Of a stretch of DNA of 64,000 nt, positions 32,200 through 41,063 are shown piece after piece. Below the pieces are notes generated by a model. The model worked only from the letters and a program-made list of their open reading frames with translations. It was not told the DNA's origin and searched no databases. How positions within the stretch are numbered: position 1 is the first letter of the stretch; each line of letters begins with the position of its first letter. A program made the translations under genes and the position numbers. The DNA is from Setoptus koraiensis (taxonomy: Eukaryota; Arthropoda): positions 62,001 to 126,000 of the forward strand of contig CM106585.1 of assembly GCA_048013815.1 (NCBI GenBank), given 5' to 3'.

Positions 32200-32530
32200 A
32201 ATAGGCAACAACCGTTTGCAAGAATTTGCAAAAAATCGGGCCGGGACGGATGATGTTGATGTTTATCTGTTGTTGGCTGATTATGGTGATAATAATAATA
32301 TTTATAATATTGAAGAGGAGAAGAAGAGATAAAGAGGAATATCTACAAACTGCATTTCATCTCATATAGGGTGACCAACAACTTTTGAGTCCTGTGCGGC
32401 GATAAAAATGCTTTGAATGTACTACAATGCGCACTGAGCCTTCTGTTTCGATTTCACAACGCACAATGTGAGCACATGTGCACTCAAATGTGTGCTCTAC
32501 GAGGATTCTCCATCGGCCTCAAAGCTATGC

Positions 32531-32726
32531 AAAAAACATCCGACAGGGCGACGCTACTTGGCTTTCCACAGGTACAAATTAGATTGTTACATTACATGAG
32601 CACTGAAGGACCACTGCTCCTCATATAGTCTGCAAGGCAATCAAAAAGATAAAATATCTAATTAGACAGTCTGGGTTCGGCTTAACATTTTCTGGACGAT
32701 GCTAGCGCCTCTGTCGGATGTTTTTT
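32531..32726. repeat. Small inverted-repeat element, copy B (inside the MITE)
   Basis: Left arm 32531-32556 contains AACATCCGACAGGGCGACGC. The reverse complement of the right arm 32703-32726 contains AACATCCGACAGAGGCGCTA. The arms match copies A and C. Outside the right arm, GTCCAGAAAATGTTAAGCC (reverse strand) also resembles GCCCTAAAAATGTTCAGCC of copy C, showing homology beyond the arms. Confidence 0.6.
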
Positions 32727-32752
32727 CAGATGTTTGGCCATTATTAAATACT

Positions 32753-32777
32753 CACACTGTGTGACTCACACAGTGTG
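32753..32777. repeat. Perfect palindrome with 12-bp arms
   Basis: CACACTGTGTGA and TCACACAGTGTG flank a single C. It lies inside the MITE, near its right end. Confidence 0.8.
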
Positions 32778-33169
32778 CGTAAAAACTTTTTGTGCCTAAA
32801 TTGGTTGATGATGCTCTCAAACTCAAAAGTATTTGATCACCCTATAGGCGCCCACTAATCACATGTTTCTATGTCTTTATTTTACATTTACTAATGGATA
32901 TCTGACGGCAAGATATTCACACAAGATATTCATGAATGTGCAAATATACCATATACAAACAATGTGCTCATTCGGGTGCTGCACACAACACAAGTTTCCC
33001 ATTCTAACCAATGGCATCATGCCTGTTGTGAATATCAACCACATCAACCCGGGCCGACACGAGCGCCAAACGGATTCATTGTGAACTTGCCTTGTGCGTC
33101 TGGTGCAAATCGTTATGAATGCTATGCTCGCATAATTTGCGGGCATTCATACACGGTTGAACAATATTC

Positions 33170-33179
33170 ACGCATGCGT
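33170..33179. promoter_or_regulatory. NRF1-like palindrome upstream of mRpL10
   Basis: ACGCATGCGT contains the CGCATGCG core of the NRF1 consensus TGCGCATGCGCA but differs in the outer bases. It lies about 300 bp upstream of a mitochondrial ribosomal protein gene, a typical NRF1 target class. Function is inferred only from this resemblance. Confidence 0.25.
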
Positions 33180-33481
33180 TCATGCAGCGCGCCCACAATT
33201 TTATTCAAACTTGGCGCTGCCTGCGTAAAATAGGCATTGCATGCCCGCACCATTATTGCAAAATCCATTCGCTTGTTCGTTACACACTTGGGTTATAACT
33301 ACCGGTCCACGTTGTGTTTCTACAGCAAACAAGCATGGGATCTTTCTTAATTATTGTCCTCTAATTATAAACCCTCTCTCTTGCTAAATCTCTTTCTCTG
33401 AATAAAAGAGAGAAATTGCCATATTTGGTCACAACAGGTATAAGTAGGACCCGGCCAAGAAACATAGACACCCATCTAGCC

Positions 33482-34295
33482 ATGAGTTGCCCAACGAGAA
33501 TGGTTCTAGCTAACTTGACTGTTTTTGGCCACTCGACCTCACTTAGGAGCCTAGCACCGGCGGCCTGGCTCAGCAATCACATGTGCAAACGATACAGCTC
33601 TAAGAGGGCTCGTCTCAGCAAATACTTCGAACCTCACGTCAAGAGAAAGCACATGCTCGGTGCTTGTGAACCTTACTACCCCAAAGAAATATATCTGCCA
33701 GAGGAGAGATGTTTTTTGAATAACTACAAACCTAGAGTAGAGGAGCTTATCCCATTGGAGAAGATTTACGCCGAGGAACTCAAACAAAAACTTTCAGATA
33801 ATGACTTGGTATTAATTCTTCATAGAAATTACCTCCATCATGATAAAACCAGACTCTTTAGAAACAACCTCTTTAGAGCTAGTGGTACTCTAGAGATTTA
33901 TAATAACAAAATTTACAGGTATGCTTTTGAGCAACTTGAACGCAATGATGTTTTGAGATTTTTAGTATGCAACACTGCCATAATTGTTGGCAAATCAGAA
34001 AAACTGCCAGACTATTTAACAGCCTTGAAAAAGGTGCCTCAATTGATATTACTTGCCGGACACCTGGATGGCAAGTATTTAGTAAACCGGGACCAACTAG
34101 TCACCATGGCTCAAGCCGTCGATCTGGACTTGTGTCGTGCCCACCTATGCAATACACTCGACTTACACGGCGTGGAGTTGTCACGCATCCTCAGGTGAGC
34201 ATCAAGACTAGACTAGAATTTATGTTGTTGTTGTTGGCAGTCGGTTCGAAATGATGATTCAACATCTTGACAAGCATATGTCCGATTACTACTGA
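33482..34295 (+). CDS. MRPL10: Mitochondrial ribosomal protein L10 (uL10m)
   Basis: Two exons, 33482-34194 and 34241-34295, with a 46-bp intron; 255 residues (human 261). The second exon restores the family-length C-terminus (RFEMMIQHLDKHMSDYY). Without splicing the frame would stop after LSRILR. The basic N-terminus fits a mitochondrial presequence. Family features include RKHMLGACEPYYPKEIYLPE, the LLHRNYLHHDKTRLF-like block (read here as LILHRNYLHHDKTRLFRNNL) and LKKVPQLILLAGHLDGKYLV. uL10m anchors the L7/L12 stalk of the mitochondrial large ribosomal subunit. The start at 33482 was chosen because the frame upstream has no ATG. Confidence 0.88.
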
Positions 34296-34419
34296 GGATA
34301 AAAGATTCTTTTCTGATCAAACTGACTGATGATCCATTATAATCTGCTTATCGAAGGATTTTATCAATTTAGGCCTCATCGCTAATACCCCCCCCCCTTT
34401 CAATTTTCTTTTTTTTTCA

Positions 34420-34791
34420 CTTATAAAACCTGCTTAATAGCTCGGTGGCAGACAGTGGCCACGACAGTCCGGATGAGGGAAGCCCTGGATAGGTAGCTCT
34501 TGCCATGCGCGACCCTCAACAGAGTACGTTTGCTTGCCCGCATAGAGCGAGATAGTTGTAACATAAGGTCAACCTACCTACACCATCCCTACAACGGGTC
34601 CATTCATTGATGCCACCCTCTCGCATACAACCGGAAAATCGATGCACAGAAACAGGGGGGAGTGGAATTCATAGGCTATTAGCGCACCCCAATGTACCTA
34701 TGCTAGTAGTGATAGTTACGCGATAAAAAACGAGCTCAGTCGTCGTGTCGACTGAATCTCGTTAGGTCGATCATCAACCATTGTTAATTTT
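34420..34791 (+). ncRNA. Candidate structured RNA resembling RNase P/MRP RNA
   Basis: This non-coding stretch starts after a TATA-like TTATAAAA (34421-34428) and is followed by a T-run (34788-34791), as in Pol III type 3 genes. GGGAAGCCCTGGATAGG at 34477-34493 resembles conserved region I of eukaryotic RNase P/MRP RNA. Downstream, ACAGAA (34646-34651) and GAATTCATAGGCT (34665-34677) resemble conserved regions IV/V (human P RNA: ACAGA and GAGTTCAATGGCT). AGCC at 34481-34484 could pair with GGCT at 34674-34677 as in helix P4. A size of about 300-350 nt fits. Base composition is markedly less AT-rich than flanks. This is a pattern judgement without covariance support, and the exact ends are unknown. 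Confidence 0.4.
34729..34763. repeat. Strong hairpin near the end of the candidate RNA
   Basis: AACGAGCTCAGTCG (34729-34742) pairs with CGACTGAATCTCGTT (34749-34763) with a single bulge and a 6-nt loop. It may be part of the RNA's 3' domain or an independent structure. Confidence 0.6.
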
Positions 34792-34893
34792 GTTTGTATA
34801 ATATTTACATTTATCGTACCAAGCCTATCATTATAAAAGTAATAAAAGCAAATAGTTCATATCAAATCAGAGCCAAACTTTGTTTCTTGAATC

Positions 34894-36738
34894 ATGAGTT
34901 CAGTTAGTGTTAAAGTACTATCAGTGGCGACCCTACTATTGGCTTGTCACGTCTCAGTACATCAGTCTGCTTCACTAACTAATTCTGAAATCATTGAGGA
35001 ACAGCCACATTTGTTAGATTTAGCTCCAACAAAGTCTGTCAACTGGTCTACCTGGCGTCACCATGATAACCTGGATCTATATCAACATTTGGACGATGTC
35101 AACCATCGTTGTCCAGACATAACTAGAATGTACGAGTTATCGTACAGAAGTGTCAAGGGGTGGCCACTGATTGTCATTGAATTCTCCTCGAATCCTGGTA
35201 ATCACGATCTGCGTAAGTTCTCGTCAATCCCCGAAGACTCTTCTAAAGATTAATCGTCCCTATTATTCCATTGAATCATTCGATGAAAGTTAGAAACTAA
35301 CAGAGGCTTCTTTATGTATAAATTCTGTTAATTTAAACAGTTGAGCCTGAATTTAAGTATGTGGCTAACATGCACGGAAACGAGGTTCTTGGTAGAGAGC
35401 TACTCATCAAACTGGTAGATTATCTTTGTCGAGAATATCAATCTGGCAACAAAGATATACAACAACTGATAAACACAACTCGCATACATATATTACCATC
35501 AATGAATCCTGATGGATGGGATCAAGCCACCAAACATCTTCTGTATACGAAAACAGTTGATGAAACGATTGGCCGTGGTAATTCTTACGGAGTTGATATC
35601 AATCGTGACTTCCCCGATTTAGACTCTGTAGTAATGCACGACAGTACATTGTCGTCTGGTAATATCGAAGATGATAGTATGGGTGAAGTAGTGGACAAAT
35701 ACGATCGATTGCAACCAGAGACGAAAGCAGTCGTAGATTGGATTATGACAACACCGTTTGTACTTTCGGCCAATCTACATGGGGGTGCATTGGTTGCTAA
35801 TTATCCCTATGACATGTCGGACGATGGAACAACCTCTGGCAAATACAGTGCTAGTCCTGATGATAGAACTTTCAGACATCTTGCTAGTGTTTATGCCAAT
35901 AATCATCAATCCATGACCAATTCTACACCTTGTCAGGACGGTGATGATTTTACCAAACAAGGAGGCATCACAAATGGGGCTGCTTGGTATAGTATTTCGG
36001 GTAGCATGCAGGACTTCAACTACTTGGCCTCTAACGATTTCGAGATAACACTCGAGCTCGGCTGTGACAAATATCCTCCGGCGTCAAAGTTACAGGAGGA
36101 ATGGGAAGACAATAAGGAAGCGCTTATCGAGTTTATGTGGCAGGTAAGATAGCTATCATATTTGATGATATTCATGAGTTTAACAATGGTGACAGGATCA
36201 TGGTTTCAGTGTACATAATAATGATGATTTATTTTATTGCTATTCCTTCTAAGGCTCACATCGGTGTCAAAGGTGTTATAGATGATGCCACCACTGGAAT
36301 CCCCATTGTGGGTGCTACAATCAAGGTGCGAAACATCACTGACACGCAACATCCTCAGGTCATAAGTCACGGCATAAAATCGGGTAAGTCGTTGATAGCC
36401 TTTACTAGAAGGCTGCGATTAATGGCTACTGCGAGTAGACTAAAACCGATTGAATTAATTCTACGTGTTCTTCTCTCAATGTCTCACAAAAAAAAACAGT
36501 TGAAAATGGAGAATACTGGCGCTTATTGACAAATGGAACTTACGAGATTGCCGCCTTCAAAGAAGGGTATGGACCGGAAGTTAAGACAATCGAGGTCGCA
36601 AATGGATACCATACTAGCGCCAAAGTGCTCAACTTCCACTTGGCACCATCATTGGTTGTACTGGCATCCGATAATTTGAAAGATGAAGAATATCATCGAC
36701 AAAATGATTTGACTGATACAGGCTATTTCATTTTGTGA
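34894..36738 (+). CDS. Metallocarboxypeptidase of the CPE/CPN type (M14B)
   Basis: Four exons fit one frame: 34894-35197, 35341-36143, 36254-36383 and 36500-36738; 491 residues (human CPE 476). The enzyme should remove C-terminal Lys/Arg from peptides in the secretory pathway or outside the cell. A signal peptide (about 1-27) precedes the catalytic domain. Zinc ligands are His113 and Glu116 in NMHGNEVLGREL and His248 in NLHGGALVANYPYD; the general base is Glu340 in ITLELGCDKYP. PSMNPDGWD and the substrate-site INRDFPDLD are kept (usually NRNFPDLD). A transthyretin-like domain follows (from HIGVKGVIDDATTGIPIVGA). No GPI or membrane tail is seen at the C-terminus, favouring a CPE/CPN-like soluble form over CPM or CPD. 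Confidence 0.92.
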
Positions 36739-37084
36739 TCCACAAACGGAGTGATCTAAATGGATACAAGTTAAGTTTGTATTATGGAAGTATCAAAAGT
36801 AACACAATGATAAGAAGGAAGAAACTAAACAAAAAACAAAATCTCACGTTCTCCAGGAACTCAATCTAAATAAAACAAACTCACACAGAAACACATTACT
36901 CCTGTTATTTACGTCATAGACATGCGAGGACGCCCTCACTAATCCAACAAAACACACATGTATGGGATAATCGTCCTCCAATAAGGGACAGAGAGAATTG
37001 TTTGTCGAAATAGAAAATTTATGACTGTCATGTAAGCAGATCGTATTAGAATAAAAAGTAGCAGCGGAAGCATAATAATTTAGC
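36739..37084. other. Intergenic region between convergent genes
   Basis: Probable 3'UTRs of the carboxypeptidase and SF3A2 genes; nothing else recognised. Confidence 0.4.
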
Positions 37085-37726
37085 TCATACATAGGGCACT
37101 TGAATGAAAAATTGTTTTGCTTGTTGGTTCCAATTTGTCCAAAATCGACCCTCGCTCTTATCTACTTCCCTAGACGGAATTTTGAATGCTATTGTTTCGT
37201 AGGGTTCAGCCGCAAACAATAGATATTGCCATCTACGATCAGGTGGCTCTTTCTTTTGTTCATAAGCCGACATAAACCGATGTCTCGGCTTGATGCCTTC
37301 ACCTATCTCTGGATAATCAATTTGGAATAGCATAGATTGTTGGTTTGTCTCAATGTCCAATTGTTTCGTGACACGGTATCCAGGTCTGCCTATTTTGACG
37401 AATTTCTTAACATCAACTCGTTGCTTTGAAGGTGCTGGTAAAGCAGGGGAATCTTTTTGCTCTTTAGCAGCCCGCCTGGCCAAATTGGACTGATGCTTTT
37501 TGCCCTGAGTGTGTGCCAAATAGCTGCCCTCGTTGTTGTGCAATGTTAGACATAATTTGCATTCGTAACTACCTAAATGATTCTTCATAAAATAGGGATC
37601 TCTATCCAAGTCAATCTTTTCCAAAGCGATCTGTTTTAGGCGTTCCCTCCTATCGCGATTAGACTCACTCCATGAGGCCACCCCGCCGCTGCCAGTTTTA
37701 CCACCGACTCTGTTTTGAAAGTCCAT
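37085..37726 (-). CDS. SF3A2: Splicing factor 3A subunit 2 (SAP62/Prp11)
   Basis: Intronless, 213 residues. SF3A2 is part of the U2 snRNP and helps stabilise U2 at the branch site. The conserved core is complete: an N-terminal MDFQNRVGGKTGSGGVASWS, then RRERLKQIALEKIDLDRDPY. A matrin-type zinc finger follows with Cys56, Cys59, His72 and His78, then VKIGRPGYRVTKQLD and PDRRWQYLLFAAEPYETIAF, ending near FWTNWNQQAKQFFIQ. The human protein has 464 residues because of a long Pro-rich repeat tail; this one ends right after the conserved core, as in fungi and some arthropods. Confidence 0.95.
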   Translation of the reverse strand: MDFQNRVGGKTGSGGVASWSESNRDRRERLKQIALEKIDLDRDPYFMKNHLGSYECKLCLTLHNNEGSYLAHTQGKKHQSNLARRAAKEQKDSPALPAPSKQRVDVKKFVKIGRPGYRVTKQLDIETNQQSMLFQIDYPEIGEGIKPRHRFMSAYEQKKEPPDRRWQYLLFAAEPYETIAFKIPSREVDKSEGRFWTNWNQQAKQFFIQVPYV

Positions 37727-38335
37727 GGCTCGAGTGTTGGCCTTCTAGTGACGACCCGATGGTTAAATAGTAATTTAGATGAATATCACCATATTTCATA
37801 AGACGTTATGTTGTTGTATAATATTTATTCCTTTCGTTTTAGTTTGGTCCGAATGACTCTCACGTTTTCATTGTTGTCATTCTTGTTTTCGGCCATGCTG
37901 TGTGCAGATTTCCCAATGGTCCCGCACGGGGTTCGAAAAAAATCCGACAGAGGCGCCAGCATGGCCCTAAAAATGTTCAGCCAAGTGCAGAGTGTTTCAT
38001 TAAAAATTTTTTCTTCTCTTTCATTGCCAGCTTCAGTGTACTCTAATTAGCGCCGCCCTGCCGGATTTTTCCCGAACCGGCTGAGTTCAACTTACAAGTA
38101 TTGAGTAAGCGCAAAGAGGGATCTGTCGCATTACGGCCGTGTCGCATTTCAGCTGTACTTAAATCTGGCGCTTAGACAGAAGTTGGGCATATGTTGAAAA
38201 TCGACCGAAATTTTCAGATAAACAATAGTTATAATCAACCTCTCATTGAGTCCACACATTGCCCATCGTATTATCGTATAAATATATCTCTAGATTCACA
38301 CCATCAATTGATATCTATCAAGATAATTTTCAAAT
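37727..38335. other. Divergent intergenic region with inverted-repeat copy C
   Basis: This separates the starts of SF3A2 (minus) and endosulfine (plus) and must hold both promoters. It contains the inverted-repeat element at 37930-38078. No coding content supported. Confidence 0.4.
37930..38078. repeat. Small inverted-repeat element, copy C
   Basis: Left arm 37930-37960 contains AATCCGACAGAGGCGCCAGC. The reverse complement of the right arm 38048-38078 contains AATCCGGCAGGGCGGCGCTA. Both arms start with GGTTCG when read from the outside. Arm types are swapped relative to copies A and B, so this copy lies in the opposite orientation. No coding capacity. Confidence 0.6.
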
Positions 38336-38578
38336 ATGGCCTCAGTTGAACCAGAGCTAGACTCTACGGCCAACGAAGGAAGCGAAAAATCAGACGAGAA
38401 GGACAGCAAAGAAAAGAGGCATGCCATAGAAATAGAGGAGGAGAAAAAATTAAAAGCTAAATACCCGCAAGTTCAAAGACCCAGTTCACAATTCCTACAG
38501 AAGCGCTTGCAACGAGGTCAGAAATATTTCGATTCTGGCGATTACAACATGGCCAAGGCTGAGATGAAACCTAAATAA
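38336..38578 (+). CDS. ENSA: Endosulfine/ARPP-19 family PP2A inhibitor
   Basis: Single exon, 80 residues. Endosulfines, once phosphorylated by Greatwall kinase, inhibit PP2A-B55 and allow mitotic entry. The diagnostic [13 protein letters not shown] is present, with the Greatwall-target Ser at residue 67, the same number as in human ENSA. The preceding [20 protein letters not shown] and the acidic N-terminus also match. Human ENSA (121 aa) and fly Endos (119 aa) continue for about 40 residues, including a PKA site near the end; here the frame stops right after KAEMKPK. I saw no splice donor that would extend it, so a naturally short form is likely. Confidence 0.88.
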   Translation: MASVEPELDSTANEGSEKSDEKDSKEKRHAIEIEEEKKLKAKYPQVQRPSSQFLQKRLQRGQKYFDSGDYNMAKAEMKPK

Positions 38579-39220
38579 TAATCTGCATAGACAGTGTGGT
38601 TGCAATAAGAGAAGGACCATTTCACAGCCATCAGTAGATAACTTTTTTTAACACCCTGATAAAAAAGAACAATAAAATGAAATAACCTCAAACAGCTGGT
38701 ATAATGATTTGATATGAGGACGTTAGCGTATTAACAACAATTCAGATCTACTATTATTTAAACAAGCGCACTCAATTGTTAAAGATAATGTGACATTGCA
38801 TGGCGATCGCAGTAAACAGTGAAAGCGGTAGTAAAACTTACAACATCGGGCTTGTGTTGGCTAGATAAAAATAGTTTCGCCATGATTCTGTAGTTGTTGT
38901 TGTCGTCGTCGTTATCATTGCCGTCTATGGTGACTTGTCAGAATAAAGAATTTTCGTTCAATATATATAATATATAACAATAATACATTGCTACAGATCG
39001 CTACCGGCAAAACAATTGCATTTCACCTGCTCTGTTTGTTCAACAGTTCAATCCCGATACTTGATTTTTCTGATCTGATCCGATCAACTCACACTAACTG
39101 CTACAACTGTCTACATGTTGATGTTAGATAACAAATTTGTTTGTCACTGCCTTGTTATTCATAATTATCGCTCTGTGTTTTGCTGGCACTCATTGTTGAG
39201 TTTATCATAGAAGAGTCCGA
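38579..39220. other. Intergenic region
   Basis: AT-rich, with AATAAA near 38671. No gene recognised; the promoter of the PRA1 gene is presumably at its right end. Confidence 0.4.
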
Positions 39221-40277
39221 ATGTCCAATTGTGACACCTCCACCAATAGTGAGCTACCATACGGGGATATCCGCACCGATGCCACTTGCTGCGATCCATC
39301 CAAGAGAGAACAATCTCGCTCAACAAGCTGGAATTCGTCCAGTTCACACAGTGTCTATGTACCTCTGATTGGCAATCTAGACGATTGTTCAAGAGCAAGC
39401 TTGGAAAACGATCGAAAGTTTAGTCAAGATAAACTAGTGAAAACTAGCCAAAAAACGGCGCCCTCAATTGATAATCATGGAATTCAATCGACCGAATTGC
39501 ATCAAGAATCGACGCCGTTCAATTATAAGCTCAAATTAAAACGATTACTGTTCAGTTACAGTCCGCCAACAAAGATACAAAGTTGGCAGGAATTTCTCGA
39601 TACAACGCGCATGAAAACACCCACCAATGCCAATCAAATTAAACGACGTTTTCTAGAAAATCTACAATACTTTCAAGGCAATTATCTGTGTATATTTGCT
39701 ATATTATTCATCTATTGTATACTAACCTCGCCCCTACTATTGCTATCCATTGCTCTCATTTGTGGCGCCTTCTATTTTGTTACTGTGGTTAATCATCGTC
39801 ATTCGTCACCTCATCCGCCGTCATCTCATCATCAAGATCATCATCATATCAACAATAAACATCGCTTATCTATATTGGGTATTGAACCAACACTCCAGCA
39901 ACAGTACACAATTATAACATTGTTTGCATTGCCGCTACTGTGGGTGTCGGGCGCTCCATCGGCTGTATTTTGGGTAAGACAGCAACTAGATTTCGTATAA
40001 CAGCTTCGTATTACTATGTCTGCCATTATAATCCAATCACTAATTTATTTAATCGTTTGTTAACCTTGGTAACAATGTTTGTTAAATTCATGTATTCAAG
40101 GTGCTAGGAGCAACTTCTTTTGTGGTTGCAATCCATTCCGGTATATTCGCCATTGAGATAGACAATAATGGGCTTATAAGCACCTCGATAGGTGCAAATG
40201 GTACAACACGCAGATCGCATGAGCTTGATAAAATGGGACAAGTAATGATAAACATTGGCCAATTACAAGAAATCTAG
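39221..40277 (+). CDS. PRA1 family protein (prenylated Rab acceptor)
   Basis: Two exons, 39221-39973 and 40101-40277, joined in phase 0 after the family's AVFW|VLGAT; 309 residues. PRA1/RABAC1 proteins are Golgi/ER membrane proteins that bind prenylated Rabs and aid their membrane cycling. The core from about residue 150 matches: RFLENLQYFQGNYLCIFAIL, then YCILTSPLLLLSIALICGAF, then LFALPLLWVSGAPSAVFWVL followed by GATSFVVAIHSGIFAIE. Two hydrophobic double-spanning regions are visible. Human RABAC1 has 185 residues; this one has a long Ser/Asp-rich N-terminus and a His/Ser-rich loop between the two hydrophobic regions that are not part of the family core. Confidence 0.88.
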
Positions 40278-41063
40278 TGTCTAAACAGCATTATGCTGAC
40301 AATGTGTGATAATAAACGAACTAAACAAAAGCTCTTCAATATTTCCAACCAACAAGTGTATTACATTTGGCATTGAGAGATCATAGTTTGGAGTTGGTTT
40401 AGATTAAGGGCTCAATAAAAGTCCTATCAATGCCGTCATATTCGCACTCATCACAGAATTAAATTTATTCATGTCATTGAATAAATGGATAATAAATGAG
40501 TAACAAATCAGACCAAAGATATTTGATGTCTAGATCCATGTTAGGCATCGTCAAATAAAGTTTTGCTCTGCTTCCTATAACGAAGTCTCATCACTTGTTA
40601 GAATTGAGCTTTGTTAATCATAAACGTAATAATTCAGTAACGGCGTGATGATATCATGTGATCACTGATCAGCTAAAAATTATTAGCGGATTATTTTCTT
40701 TGTAAATATTTTATTTTACTTATGCAATCACGTGATGAGTCATGAGATAAACACCTTGCTGCTTTTATGTCGTGTTAAATGTATCGTTGCTGATGACCGG
40801 TGAAAGAACAAACATAATCCCCTCGACATTTTTTCGTTTACGGCAGCTCAAAAATCAGATTTTTCTGTTTAGGAACATCAAATAACTAGCAAATGACACA
40901 CGACTGACAAGTGCGAGCAAATAATTATCATTATTAACAATTATCAAATGAAACAATTAATGTGACAACTGTTCAAATAGCGAATCCTCAGCAGAAATGT
41001 AATCTAGTCTCCAAATTACTATTGTATATTAACTAATAATTATTCGGTAGCAATTCTACTAAC
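40278..41063. other. Intergenic region
   Basis: AT-rich spacer before the SLC22-like array. Nothing recognised. Confidence 0.4.

Larger units (their letters stand above)
32367..32844. mobile_element. MITE with Tc1/mariner-like ends
   Basis: The left end TAGGGTGACCAACAACTTTT and the inverted right end TAGGGTGATCAAATACTTTT agree at 17 of 20 positions shown (21 of 24 to GAGT). Both are flanked by TA (32365-32366 and 32845-32846), as expected for Tc1/mariner target duplication. The 478-bp interior has no transposase frame. It carries a second inverted repeat (32531-32556 versus 32703-32726) and a 12-bp-arm palindrome at 32753-32777, so it is a non-autonomous, compound-looking element. The family is assigned only from the TA duplication and ends. 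Confidence 0.7.
32200..33481. other. Divergent intergenic region holding a MITE
   Basis: About 1.3 kb between the starts of LAGE3 (minus) and mRpL10 (plus). It contains the 478-bp MITE at 32367-32844 and an ACGCATGCGT palindrome at 33170-33179, close to the NRF1 consensus. Open frames here are not supported as genes. Confidence 0.4.

Noticed and set aside
37928-37941. GGTTCGA resembling a tRNA or SINE B box
   Set aside because: No matching A box or cloverleaf at the right distance; it is the outer end of an inverted-repeat arm.
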